Part shown: positions 1-5,303 of the stretch, piece by piece
Numbering within the stretch: position 1 is the stretch's first letter
Layout of the letters: each line of letters starts with the position of its first letter
DNA from: an uncultured Flammeovirgaceae bacterium
Lineage (GTDB): Bacteria > Bacteroidota > Bacteroidia > Cytophagales > Cyclobacteriaceae
Reading direction: 5' to 3'
Assembly: GCA_946480685.1 (NCBI GenBank)
Contig: CAMLLI010000379.1
Span: 1-5,303 of the forward strand
DNA length: 5,303 nt
The notes under the pieces: generated by a model
Databases searched by the model: none
Told to the model about the DNA's origin: nothing
What the model saw: only the letters and a program-made list of their open reading frames with translations
Made by a program: the position numbers and the translations under genes

Positions 1-146
1 TCAGGTTAAGTAACTTCGCAGGGTACGAAGCACTGTAAAGATAAGAAACTGCCTCGAAGATTCATGTAATCAAGGCATCCTTTGCTGTTACGATATCACA
101 TGACTGATATTTCAATTGACTTCCGTATTTTACATAAATTGCATAT

Positions 147-2774
147 ATGAAAAGGGTAAAACTCTCGGAACCGGAATTGCCTGCATCAGCGGAAGAAATA
201 CTGGAGCAGGAACGAAAAATTTTACTGGAACTGGGAAATGATATTACCAAGGTACGCGAGAAGAACGACCTGCTCATCCTTTTCAGAAAACGGATCAAGG
301 GATTATTTTACTTTACGCATACGATCGTTACCCTGATCGACTACAAAGACGAAACGTATGTACCTTTTCTTCTGGACAATGACGGATCACCGATCCGGTC
401 GCACGAACGTTACCAGGAAATGGTGCACTCACGTTTTTCCCTGAATGAGCCTTTCATACAGGCCGTGCTGCAATCCAACGAACCTATATCTTTTCTGTTG
501 GAAGATGTTATGAACGAACCGAAGAGCCCCGCGTTCCTTCGTGTTAACTATGAAAAAGGTGTACGTGAAATTCTGATGACACGACTGGTAAAAGAAGAAA
601 AGCCTTTCGGTTTCATTCACATCTATAATGATAAGCCCGGCAGCTTTACCACCGAATTCCGAAATGTAATTAAAGGTATTGCTCCGCAGTTGTCGAGTGC
701 TGTCTCAAACATTATCAAAAACGAAGAGATCGTTAAAAAAGAAAAAGAGAAATCATTCCTTCTCGATTTCAGCAGTGAGATTGCTACCGTACGAACGAAA
801 GAAGAACTGGCGCGCGCTGTGCGCACTGCGCTAGGAAAGTTGAATCCGTCAGGTGGTTTTGTTATTCGCAGGATCAACGAAGACAACACCACGATGAGTC
901 CCTATATATATGACCTTCGTAAACTGCCCGATGCCAAGACATGGAGCTTGCAAGACAACACGCAGCACCCGGTGAATGATGGACTGCAGAATCGTGTATT
1001 GAACAGCGCAATTCCGTTGTTGTTTAATGTTGAAAGAGAAATCAAACGCGGCATCACATCATCGTATCTCCAGCACTGGAAGACGATGGGTGTCCAGGAA
1101 ATTGTCGGTATACGCTTGCGTAATGGAGAGACTAATCACGGAATTTTATTCCTGGATATAGCGGAGATCAACATCGATTTGCTGCAAGGTATATGTGCGC
1201 AGATATCGGTTGCCCTGGCCAACATTATGGCCAACGAAAAGATACACCAGAAGCAGGACGAGCAGGCGTTTTTGCTTGAGTTTAGCAACGACATTTCGCA
1301 GGTACGTTCGAAGCAGGATCTGCAGGACGCAATTTTCAGAGTGCTTGATAAAACGATGCATTCACAACTGGCAATGATCCGCGTGTTGCATGATGATGGC
1401 GTTCACTTGTCAGCGTTTATGTTTGATCGTTCGTTGTTCGAAAAAGCCAAGATAGATTTTGATAAAATGATGGCCACTCCGATCACCATCGATGAAACCT
1501 ATACCGCGCAGGTTCTTGCGAGCAAAGATGGATTGGTATTTAATGTAGATGAAGAACTGAGGAGTGGTAATGCATACGCGAAACTATGGCAAACCACCGG
1601 ACTAAAAAATATGTACGGACTGCCGTTGCGTGTTGGAGACCGAACGATAGGCACGATCTGGCTGCTCGCGAATCAACTGAGTCCATTACTCTTGAAAGGT
1701 ATATGTGCGCAAATATCAATCGCCATTGCCAACATACAGGCGAATGAAAAACTGCTGGCGTATAAAAAACAACTTGAAGTAGAAAATGATTATCTGAAGG
1801 AGCAAATCAGGACTATATATAACTTCTCGGAGATCATTGGCAGTGGTGAACACATGCAGAAGGTATATCGCCTGATGTCGCTGGTTGCTGATTCAAATAG
1901 TACGGTGCTCGTGCTGGGTGAAACCGGTACGGGTAAAGAACTGATCGCGCGGGCTATTCACAATGCATCGGCACGAAAGGACAAGCTGATGGTAAAACTG
2001 AATTGTGCTGCACTGCCTGCTAATCTTATTGAAAGCGAATTGTTCGGTCATGAGAAAGGAGCTTTTACGGGCGCTATCGACAGGCGAATCGGTAAATTTG
2101 AACTTGCAAATAACAGCACGCTCTTCCTTGACGAAATTGGTGAACTGCCGCTCGATGCGCAGGCCAAGTTGTTGCGTGTGATACAAGAGCGTGAACTCGA
2201 GCGCGTGGGAGGAAAACAGGTTATTAAAATTGACGTGCGACTGATCGCAGCTACCAACCGTAATCTTGAAGAAGAAGTTAAGGCCGGACGTTTTCGCGCT
2301 GACCTTTACTTTCGTTTGAATGTATTTCCGATACACCTGCCTCCCCTGCGCGATCGCGCTGAAGACATTGAAGCTCTCACGCATTTCTTTGTACAGAAAT
2401 ATAGCCGGAACACCGGACGCAAAATCCGGAAGATTGCTCCCAAAGTAATTCAGCAACTGCGCAGCTATACCTGGCCAGGCAATGTGCGGGAGCTGGAGCA
2501 TTCCATTGAACGCAGCATATTACTGACAACAGACGGAACACTGAATGAAGTATATATACCGCAGCATGCTGACGCGGAAAAGAAAGATACAGCAGACCTG
2601 TTAAACCGTTCGCTGGAAGAAGTGGAACGTAGCTATATCATTGAAACGTTAAGACGTTGTGCTGGTAAAATTTCTGGAACCGGCAGTGCCGCTGAGGTTT
2701 TAAAAATTCCGGGCAATACGTTACACTCCAAAATAAAGAAGTTCGGCATCAGCAAGAGCGATTACTTCGCCTGA
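147..2774 (+). CDS. Sigma-54-dependent transcriptional activator with three GAF-type domains (FhlA/NtrC-like)
   Basis: This is a cytoplasmic bacterial enhancer-binding protein, which binds DNA upstream of a sigma-54 promoter and uses ATP hydrolysis to open the promoter complex. Visible domains are three tandem GAF-like sensor repeats (about residues 20-195, 200-365 and 372-535), a coiled-coil-like linker (about 530-560) and an AAA+ domain (about 560-795). The AAA+ domain carries Walker A GETGTGKE (591-598), the sigma-54 contact loop GAFTGA (638-643), Walker B LFLDEI (659-664), sensor I around N704, arginine-finger candidates R717 and R723, and sensor [10 protein letters not shown] (776-783). 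A Fis-type helix-turn-helix lies at about 825-868, with [20 protein letters not shown] resembling FhlA-type ends. All key residues are present, so it should be an active sigma-54 activator. There is no receiver domain, so control is probably by ligand binding to the GAF repeats; the ligand is unknown. The ATG at 147 has no clear Shine-Dalgarno sequence. The paired palindromes after the gene may be its binding sites. Confidence 0.95.
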   Translation: MKRVKLSEPELPASAEEILEQERKILLELGNDITKVREKNDLLILFRKRIKGLFYFTHTIVTLIDYKDETYVPFLLDNDGSPIRSHERYQEMVHSRFSLNEPFIQAVLQSNEPISFLLEDVMNEPKSPAFLRVNYEKGVREILMTRLVKEEKPFGFIHIYNDKPGSFTTEFRNVIKGIAPQLSSAVSNIIKNEEIVKKEKEKSFLLDFSSEIATVRTKEELARAVRTALGKLNPSGGFVIRRINEDNTTMSPYIYDLRKLPDAKTWSLQDNTQHPVNDGLQNRVLNSAIPLLFNVEREIKRGITSSYLQHWKTMGVQEIVGIRLRNGETNHGILFLDIAEINIDLLQGICAQISVALANIMANEKIHQKQDEQAFLLEFSNDISQVRSKQDLQDAIFRVLDKTMHSQLAMIRVLHDDGVHLSAFMFDRSLFEKAKIDFDKMMATPITIDETYTAQVLASKDGLVFNVDEELRSGNAYAKLWQTTGLKNMYGLPLRVGDRTIGTIWLLANQLSPLLLKGICAQISIAIANIQANEKLLAYKKQLEVENDYLKEQIRTIYNFSEIIGSGEHMQKVYRLMSLVADSNSTVLVLGETGTGKELIARAIHNASARKDKLMVKLNCAALPANLIESELFGHEKGAFTGAIDRRIGKFELANNSTLFLDEIGELPLDAQAKLLRVIQERELERVGGKQVIKIDVRLIAATNRNLEEEVKAGRFRADLYFRLNVFPIHLPPLRDRAEDIEALTHFFVQKYSRNTGRKIRKIAPKVIQQLRSYTWPGNVRELEHSIERSILLTTDGTLNEVYIPQHADAEKKDTADLLNRSLEEVERSYIIETLRRCAGKISGTGSAAEVLKIPGNTLHSKIKKFGISKSDYFA

Positions 2775-2834
2775 CAACGGCTTCTAATTATCGTCTGGTT
2801 ATTCACGAAGATTATCTCTCCGGGTACATGCACG

Positions 2835-2852
2835 TTCACTGTATTTCGTGAA
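2835..2852. promoter_or_regulatory. Palindromic operator candidate, site 1 (TTCAC-N8-GTGAA)
   Basis: The sequence TTCACTGTATTTCGTGAA has 5-bp inverted arms, as expected for a dimeric DNA-binding protein. Its reverse complement matches site 2 (2865-2882) at 17 of 18 bases, and the match continues one base further on one side. It starts 60 bp after the regulator gene and 130 bp before the SDR start codon. A lone half-site, TTCACGAA (2802-2809), lies about three helical turns upstream. The likely binder is the neighbouring Fis-type regulator, but any dimeric repressor or activator could use such a site. Confidence 0.6.
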
Positions 2853-2864
2853 ACCGTTCGTGCT

Positions 2865-2882
2865 TTCACTAAATACAGTGAA
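2865..2882. promoter_or_regulatory. Palindromic operator candidate, site 2 (TTCAC-N8-GTGAA)
   Basis: The sequence TTCACTAAATACAGTGAA is the inverted near-copy of site 1. The centres are at 2843.5 and 2873.5, exactly 30 bp apart, which puts both sites roughly on the same face of the helix and would allow cooperative binding. Together the two sites form a perfect 12-bp outer inverted repeat (2835-2846 with 2871-2882), extended by an inner GTGAAA/TTTCAC stem, so the transcript could also fold into a long hairpin. No T-run follows, which argues against an intrinsic terminator. The position, about 100 bp upstream of the SDR start codon, suits an upstream activating sequence. Confidence 0.6.
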
Positions 2883-2933
2883 GAAAAACAAGGGGCATTT
2901 ATATACTTAACTGACTATCAACAGTTTGATTGA

Positions 2934-2950
2934 TTGGCATTGCATTAGTA
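2934..2950 (+). promoter_or_regulatory. Weak sigma-54-like -24/-12 element upstream of the SDR gene
   Basis: The sequence TTGGCATTGCATTAGTA has a good -24 element (TTGGCAT). The conserved GG (2936-2937) is followed after exactly 10 bases by GT (2948-2949), where the consensus has GC. The -24 half therefore fits, while the -12 half (TAGTA against TTGCA/T) has two mismatches. If it is used, transcription would begin near 2960, giving a leader of about 23 nt before the ATG at 2983 and placing the twin palindromes at roughly -117 and -87. The neighbouring sigma-54 activator makes it worth listing, but chance resemblance is possible. Confidence 0.3.
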
Positions 2951-2982
2951 ATCAGACCAATCGAACCAATAAAAAAACAACT

Positions 2983-3738
2983 ATGAAAATTGTAGTCGTC
3001 GGAGGCACCGGCCTCATCGGAACCAAAGTAGTGTCTCAACTCAGACAATTCGGCCACCAGGTTATTGCAGCTTCTCCCAACACCGGTATAAATACTATAA
3101 CCGGAGAAGGATTGGCTGAAGCTATGAACAACACGGATGTTGTTATAGACCTTGCCAACTCTCCTTCTTTTGAAGACAAGGCTGTGCTGGAATTTTTCCA
3201 GACGTCAGGACGCAATTTACTGGCAGCAGAAATCAATGCCGGTGTTAAACATCATGTAGCGCTATCTATTGTAGGCGTTGACATTATGCAAAATATAGGA
3301 TATATGCGCGCCAAGCTTGTGCAGGAAGATCTGATTAAAAAGTCTGGTATACCGTACACTATAATTCGAAGCACGCAATTCCTGGAGTTCCTTGCGGGCA
3401 TCGCGAACCAGGCAACCGATGGTAACGAAATACATTTGTCAGATGTACTCTTCCAGCCTATCGCTGCCGATGATGTAGCATCGTTCGTAGCGAAGTATGC
3501 ATTGGCAACGCCGGCCAATGGTATCGTTGAAATCGCTGGGCCGGAACGTTTTAAAATGTATGAGATTGTTACACAATATTTACAGCATTCGCACGATCCG
3601 CGAATCGTAGTACCCAACGGCAAACCGGTATATTTTGGTGGAGAGGTTACGCATGCCGCACTGGTACCTGCCGGTGAAGCTGAAATAGGTGCCATTGATT
3701 TTGAACAATGGTGGAGTAAGCAACTGCAGCACGCCTGA
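2983..3738 (+). CDS. NmrA-like / atypical SDR-family NAD(P)-binding protein
   Basis: This 251-residue soluble protein has a Rossmann fold and belongs to the NAD(P)H-binding, NmrA-like extended or atypical short-chain dehydrogenase group. The N-terminus is a beta strand followed by the dinucleotide motif GGTGLIG (residues 7-13). A second core strand is TDVVIDLAN (51-59). S95 in ALSIVG and Y107-x3-K111 (YMRAK) occupy the places of the SDR catalytic Ser-Tyr-Lys, and SGIPYTIIRSTQFLEF (121-136) is typical of the family. Length is normal and no break is seen. Relatives act as oxidoreductases, quinone reductases or redox-sensing regulators; the substrate here cannot be read from the sequence. The ATG at 2983 is preferred because the nucleotide-binding strand begins immediately after it and an A-rich leader precedes it. 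An in-frame TTG at 2926 would add 19 polar residues foreign to the family. Regulation by the upstream sigma-54 activator through the palindrome pair is plausible. Confidence 0.93.
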   Translation: MKIVVVGGTGLIGTKVVSQLRQFGHQVIAASPNTGINTITGEGLAEAMNNTDVVIDLANSPSFEDKAVLEFFQTSGRNLLAAEINAGVKHHVALSIVGVDIMQNIGYMRAKLVQEDLIKKSGIPYTIIRSTQFLEFLAGIANQATDGNEIHLSDVLFQPIAADDVASFVAKYALATPANGIVEIAGPERFKMYEIVTQYLQHSHDPRIVVPNGKPVYFGGEVTHAALVPAGEAEIGAIDFEQWWSKQLQHA

Positions 3739-3744
3739 GTACAA

Positions 3745-3911
3745 TGATCTGCCACCTGTTGAAACGAAGATGACGGGTGACAGCTTGCTGAGGCGGTTGT
3801 AACGGGAATGCACTTTCCACCTGTTCGTGCATCAGGGTATCCCTACGCCGGATGTATATATCCTTACAAAAAACCGGTCAACAACACAGCAAGTCAACAG
3901 GCGGCAGATCA
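3745..3911. repeat. Long-range inverted repeat with nested hairpins (structured RNA or small inverted-repeat element)
   Basis: The arms TGATCTGCCACCTGTTGA (3745-3762) and TCAACAGGCGGCAGATCA (3894-3911) are inverted copies with 17 of 18 matches, closing a 167-nt segment. Further complementary blocks nest inside: CTTGCTG (3784-3790) with CAGCAAG (3887-3893), the latter directly abutting the outer arm, and GTTGT (3796-3800) with ACAAC (3881-3885). Near the apex are three local hairpins: ATGCAC/GTGCAT (3808-3813 with 3827-3832), AGGG-TAT-CCCT (3834-3844) and GGAT/ATCC (3850-3863). A third copy of CCACCTGTT lies at 3817-3825. No convincing coding frame occupies it. It could be a small RNA, a structured leader of the 68-residue gene that starts 62 bp later, or a MITE-like element. 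No clean target-site duplication flanks it, so the mobile reading is weaker. I recognise no known RNA family. Confidence 0.55.
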
Positions 3912-3973
3912 ACATATATATGCTTGTTTATTGATTTACGATTCAACTATAGAAACAACCAATCACCAATATT

Positions 3974-4180
3974 ATGAATATCCTCATCTCACATTCCGAT
4001 CCTAAACATGCAAATGAACAGCCTGACGAACATCACATTGTTCATTATGAGCCCGCGCAATACATCAATGCCGGCGGTGAATTTATCGATGATGCGATCC
4101 GCATGCACGATCAGCCCTTACACACCGAGCAGGAAGGAGGCGAAAATAGTATAGCCATCAACTATGAAAATTTACTGTAG
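3974..4180 (+). CDS. Small acidic, histidine-rich hypothetical protein (68 residues)
   Basis: I do not recognise this protein. It is 68 residues long, with 13 Asp/Glu, 7 His and only 2 Lys/Arg, so it is strongly acidic and probably soluble. There is no signal peptide, membrane segment or cysteine. The polar, Asn/Gln/Glu-rich make-up suggests a flexible chain. Codon use looks like that of the neighbouring genes, with many GC-ending codons mixed with ATC, GAT and GAA, and the ATG follows an A/C-rich leader much like that of the SDR gene, so translation is credible. It lies between the structured repeat (ending 3911) and the bestrophin gene (starting 4228). The 47-bp gap to bestrophin permits co-transcription. 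A His- and acid-rich composition can bind metal ions, but that is speculation here. Confidence 0.6.
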   Translation: MNILISHSDPKHANEQPDEHHIVHYEPAQYINAGGEFIDDAIRMHDQPLHTEQEGGENSIAINYENLL

Positions 4181-4227
4181 CGAATGATCACCTATAGTAC
4201 AAATTCATATACCTATATCTGACGTCC

Positions 4228-5106
4228 ATGCATACCGGGAAATCGTATAAACTTTCTGAGTTTCTTTTCTGGACCAGGAGAAGTATACTTTGGCTTTTGC
4301 TGATCGGCACCATCCCTGCGGTGCTCTACGAAGTGTTTGATGTTAAATGGATATCGGTGCCGTGGTCTGTTGTTGCATTACTCGGTACAGCTACAGCATT
4401 TATTGTGGGGTTCAAGAATATACAAACCTACAATCGTACGTGGGAAGCGCGACAGGTATGGGGCGCTACAATGAGTGCGAGCCGGTCGTGGGCAATGATG
4501 TGCCGCGATTTCATCAGCGACAGCAACAGGTCCCGGGAAATTATATACCGTCATTTCGCCTGGCTCACGGCTGTGCGATACCAGCTCCGATCGGAACGAA
4601 GTTGGGAAACAGCCAACAAAACCTACAACCGCGAGTATCGAAAGTTTTACACAGTGCCGGAGCGCGAAACACCGCTTGAGACAGAACTGTCTAAATATAT
4701 AGTTAAAGAGGAATTGGACATTGTTATGTCGAAAAATAACAGGGCGGTATATTTACTAAGCCTGCAAAGCCATGCACTAAAAACGTTATATGACGATGGT
4801 CTCCTGGACAATTATCGGTTTATGGATATGCATGCTGCCTTAAGACAGTTTGCCGGTCACCAGGGGAAAAACGAACGGATCAAAAATTTTCCGTATCCGC
4901 GGCAGTATGCCACCATAAATACGTTGCTGGTAAAGCTTTTTGCTATACTACTCCCCTTCGCATTGCTGCGTGAATTTGATAATCTGAATGATACCATCAC
5001 CGGTATATTTGCACGGACACATGGTTTGGCGTATTTTCCCTCCTGGTTGAACTCCCAGGCTAGTTCATCGAGAAAACGTCCGTATAGTATATTGCGCAGA
5101 CGATAA
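4228..5106 (+). CDS. Bestrophin-family ion channel, C-terminus disrupted by frameshift
   Basis: This inner-membrane protein belongs to the bestrophin/UPF0187 family, which forms pentameric ion channels; the characterised Klebsiella homologue conducts cations, so ion selectivity here is open. The start MHTGKSYKLSEFLFWTRR is typical. Membrane helices are seen at about residues 19-36 and 43-62, followed by the family segment FIVGFKNIQTYNRTWEAR (58-75) and SRSW (85-88). The long cytoplasmic part contains the hallmark QGKNERIKNFPYPRQYAT (212-229), leading into a third helix (about 229-247) and LLREF. After about residue 262 the family pattern stops: the expected fourth helix and the following cytoplasmic tail, typically containing an ENPF-like motif, are replaced by a basic, Ser/Arg-rich end. 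Matching pieces appear in the other two frames downstream, so the gene is probably truncated or decaying, unless the sequence itself contains errors. No Shine-Dalgarno sequence is evident; the gene lies 47 bp after the small orphan gene. Confidence 0.85.
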   Translation: MHTGKSYKLSEFLFWTRRSILWLLLIGTIPAVLYEVFDVKWISVPWSVVALLGTATAFIVGFKNIQTYNRTWEARQVWGATMSASRSWAMMCRDFISDSNRSREIIYRHFAWLTAVRYQLRSERSWETANKTYNREYRKFYTVPERETPLETELSKYIVKEELDIVMSKNNRAVYLLSLQSHALKTLYDDGLLDNYRFMDMHAALRQFAGHQGKNERIKNFPYPRQYATINTLLVKLFAILLPFALLREFDNLNDTITGIFARTHGLAYFPSWLNSQASSSRKRPYSILRRR

Positions 5107-5135
5107 TTATACTTTCTCCTGCAACTGTGCACCGG
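5006..5135 (+). pseudogene. Out-of-frame remnants of the bestrophin 3' end
   Basis: In the second frame (5006-5029) the DNA reads YLHGHMVW, resembling the GHMVWL stretch that opens the fourth bestrophin helix. In the third frame (5032-5049) it reads VFSLLV, resembling the following IPFSLLV-type helix. Around 5060-5080 the second frame gives LVHREN, near where GES-x-ENPF is expected. No single frame stays open through these pieces, so at least two and probably more small indels would be needed to explain them. The alignment was made by eye against remembered family patterns. The first two pieces are the most convincing and the later ones are weak. Confidence 0.45.
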
Positions 5136-5150
5136 TTACGTTTAAACCGG
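5132..5150. terminator. Weak hairpin downstream of bestrophin
   Basis: CCGGTT (5132-5137) pairs with AACCGG (5145-5150) across a 7-nt loop, giving a short GC-containing hairpin 26 bp after the bestrophin stop codon. No T-run follows directly on either strand; the nearest are TTTT at 5176-5179 on the + strand and an A-run (5164-5170) that reads as T7 on the - strand. It may act as an inefficient terminator between converging genes, or may be only a chance palindrome. Confidence 0.25.
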
Positions 5151-5243
5151 GAAAACCGTTTAGACAAAAAAATACGTTTTATTAATCAGAGACATAACAT
5201 ATCAACGTTCAGTAAATATAGTTGTCTTGACGCGAGAAAGTCA

Positions 5244-5303
5244 CTATTTGTTATGAGTCAACATCCAGGTGAGTATCGCAAGCACCTGTGTACCCAACAA
5301 CGA
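5244..5303 (-). CDS. Possible C-terminal end of a membrane protein (partial)
   Basis: Read on the - strand from the window edge, an open frame gives SLLGTQVLAILTWMLTHNK and then a TAG stop (5244-5246). The hydrophobic stretch closed by a few polar residues looks like a final transmembrane helix. Only 19 residues are visible, so no family can be named. The opposite strand also has a short open frame starting with ATG at 5253 (MSQHPGEYRKHLCTQQR, open to the edge), so the choice of strand is uncertain. If real, this gene converges with bestrophin. Confidence 0.3.
   Translation of the reverse strand, partial: SLLGTQVLAILTWMLTHNK

Noticed and set aside
14..30. CTTCG/CGAAG hairpin near the left edge
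   Set aside because: A 5-bp stem with a 7-nt loop and no following T-run is expected by chance; no function can be assigned.
73..86. GGCATCCTTTGC as a sigma-54 promoter for the regulator gene
   Set aside because: The GG and GC are separated by 8 bases, not the required 10.
1893..2501. 202-codon antisense open frame inside the regulator gene
   Set aside because: It lies wholly opposite the conserved AAA+ coding region, and its translation shows no recognisable family pattern.
2835..2882. The paired palindromes as an intrinsic terminator of the regulator gene
   Set aside because: The fold is long, but no T-run follows on either strand, and each half is itself a near-identical palindrome, which fits operator sites better.
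2926..2982. Upstream in-frame TTG start for the SDR gene
   Set aside because: The extra 19 residues are polar and unlike the family, which begins directly with the nucleotide-binding strand; the ATG at 2983 gives the expected N-terminus.
3252..3755. 167-codon antisense open frame opposite the SDR gene
   Set aside because: It mirrors the well-conserved SDR reading frame, and its Cys/Ser-rich translation resembles no protein family I know.
3741..3915. Target-site duplication flanking the 167-nt inverted repeat
   Set aside because: The flanks ACAA and ACAT agree at only 3 of 4 bases, too weak to support transposition.
3808..4005. 65-codon + strand open frame across the intergenic region
   Set aside because: It lies mostly inside the inverted-repeat segment, has low-complexity Tyr/Asn-rich content with unusual codons, and overlaps the start of the better-supported 68-residue gene in another frame.
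5253..5303. Start of a + strand gene at the right edge (MSQHPGEYRK...)
   Set aside because: Only 17 codons are visible, with no clear promoter or ribosome site; the opposite strand reads as a more protein-like hydrophobic C-terminus.

Overview
The window looks like chromosomal DNA of a Bacteroidota bacterium, probably from the Cytophagales/Chitinophagaceae side. This is an inference. The gene starts have A-rich leaders without clear Shine-Dalgarno sequences, and the protein families and moderate GC content fit that group. I cannot name a genus. All well-supported genes lie on the + strand.

Layout. Positions 1-146 hold no supported gene. Positions 147-2774 encode an 875-residue sigma-54-dependent enhancer-binding regulator with three tandem GAF-type sensor repeats, a complete AAA+ domain with an intact GAFTGA loop, and a Fis-type DNA-binding end. 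The gap after it (2775-2982) contains two nearly identical 18-bp palindromes of the form TTCAC-N8-GTGAA. They are mutually inverted, their centres are exactly 30 bp apart, and a weak sigma-54-like element lies further downstream. Positions 2983-3738 encode a 251-residue NmrA-like/atypical SDR NAD(P)-binding protein. The next gap (3739-3973) is dominated by a 17/18-match inverted repeat closing a 167-nt segment with several nested hairpins, which could be a structured RNA or a small inverted-repeat element. A 68-residue acidic, histidine-rich orphan protein follows (3974-4180). A bestrophin-family membrane channel (4228-5106) has a normal N-terminal and middle part, but its reading frame breaks where the fourth membrane helix should begin. 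The last 197 bases hold apparent remnants of that bestrophin 3' end, a weak hairpin, and possibly the last residues of a membrane protein on the - strand.

How the parts may work together. The most coherent unit is regulator, paired operator and SDR gene. If the regulator binds the twin palindromes, they sit about 90-120 bp upstream of the start site predicted by the sigma-54-like element, which is the usual place for enhancer sites of this regulator class. The regulator would then sense a small molecule through its GAF domains and switch on the SDR gene. That link is an inference. The small orphan and the bestrophin need not belong to the same pathway.
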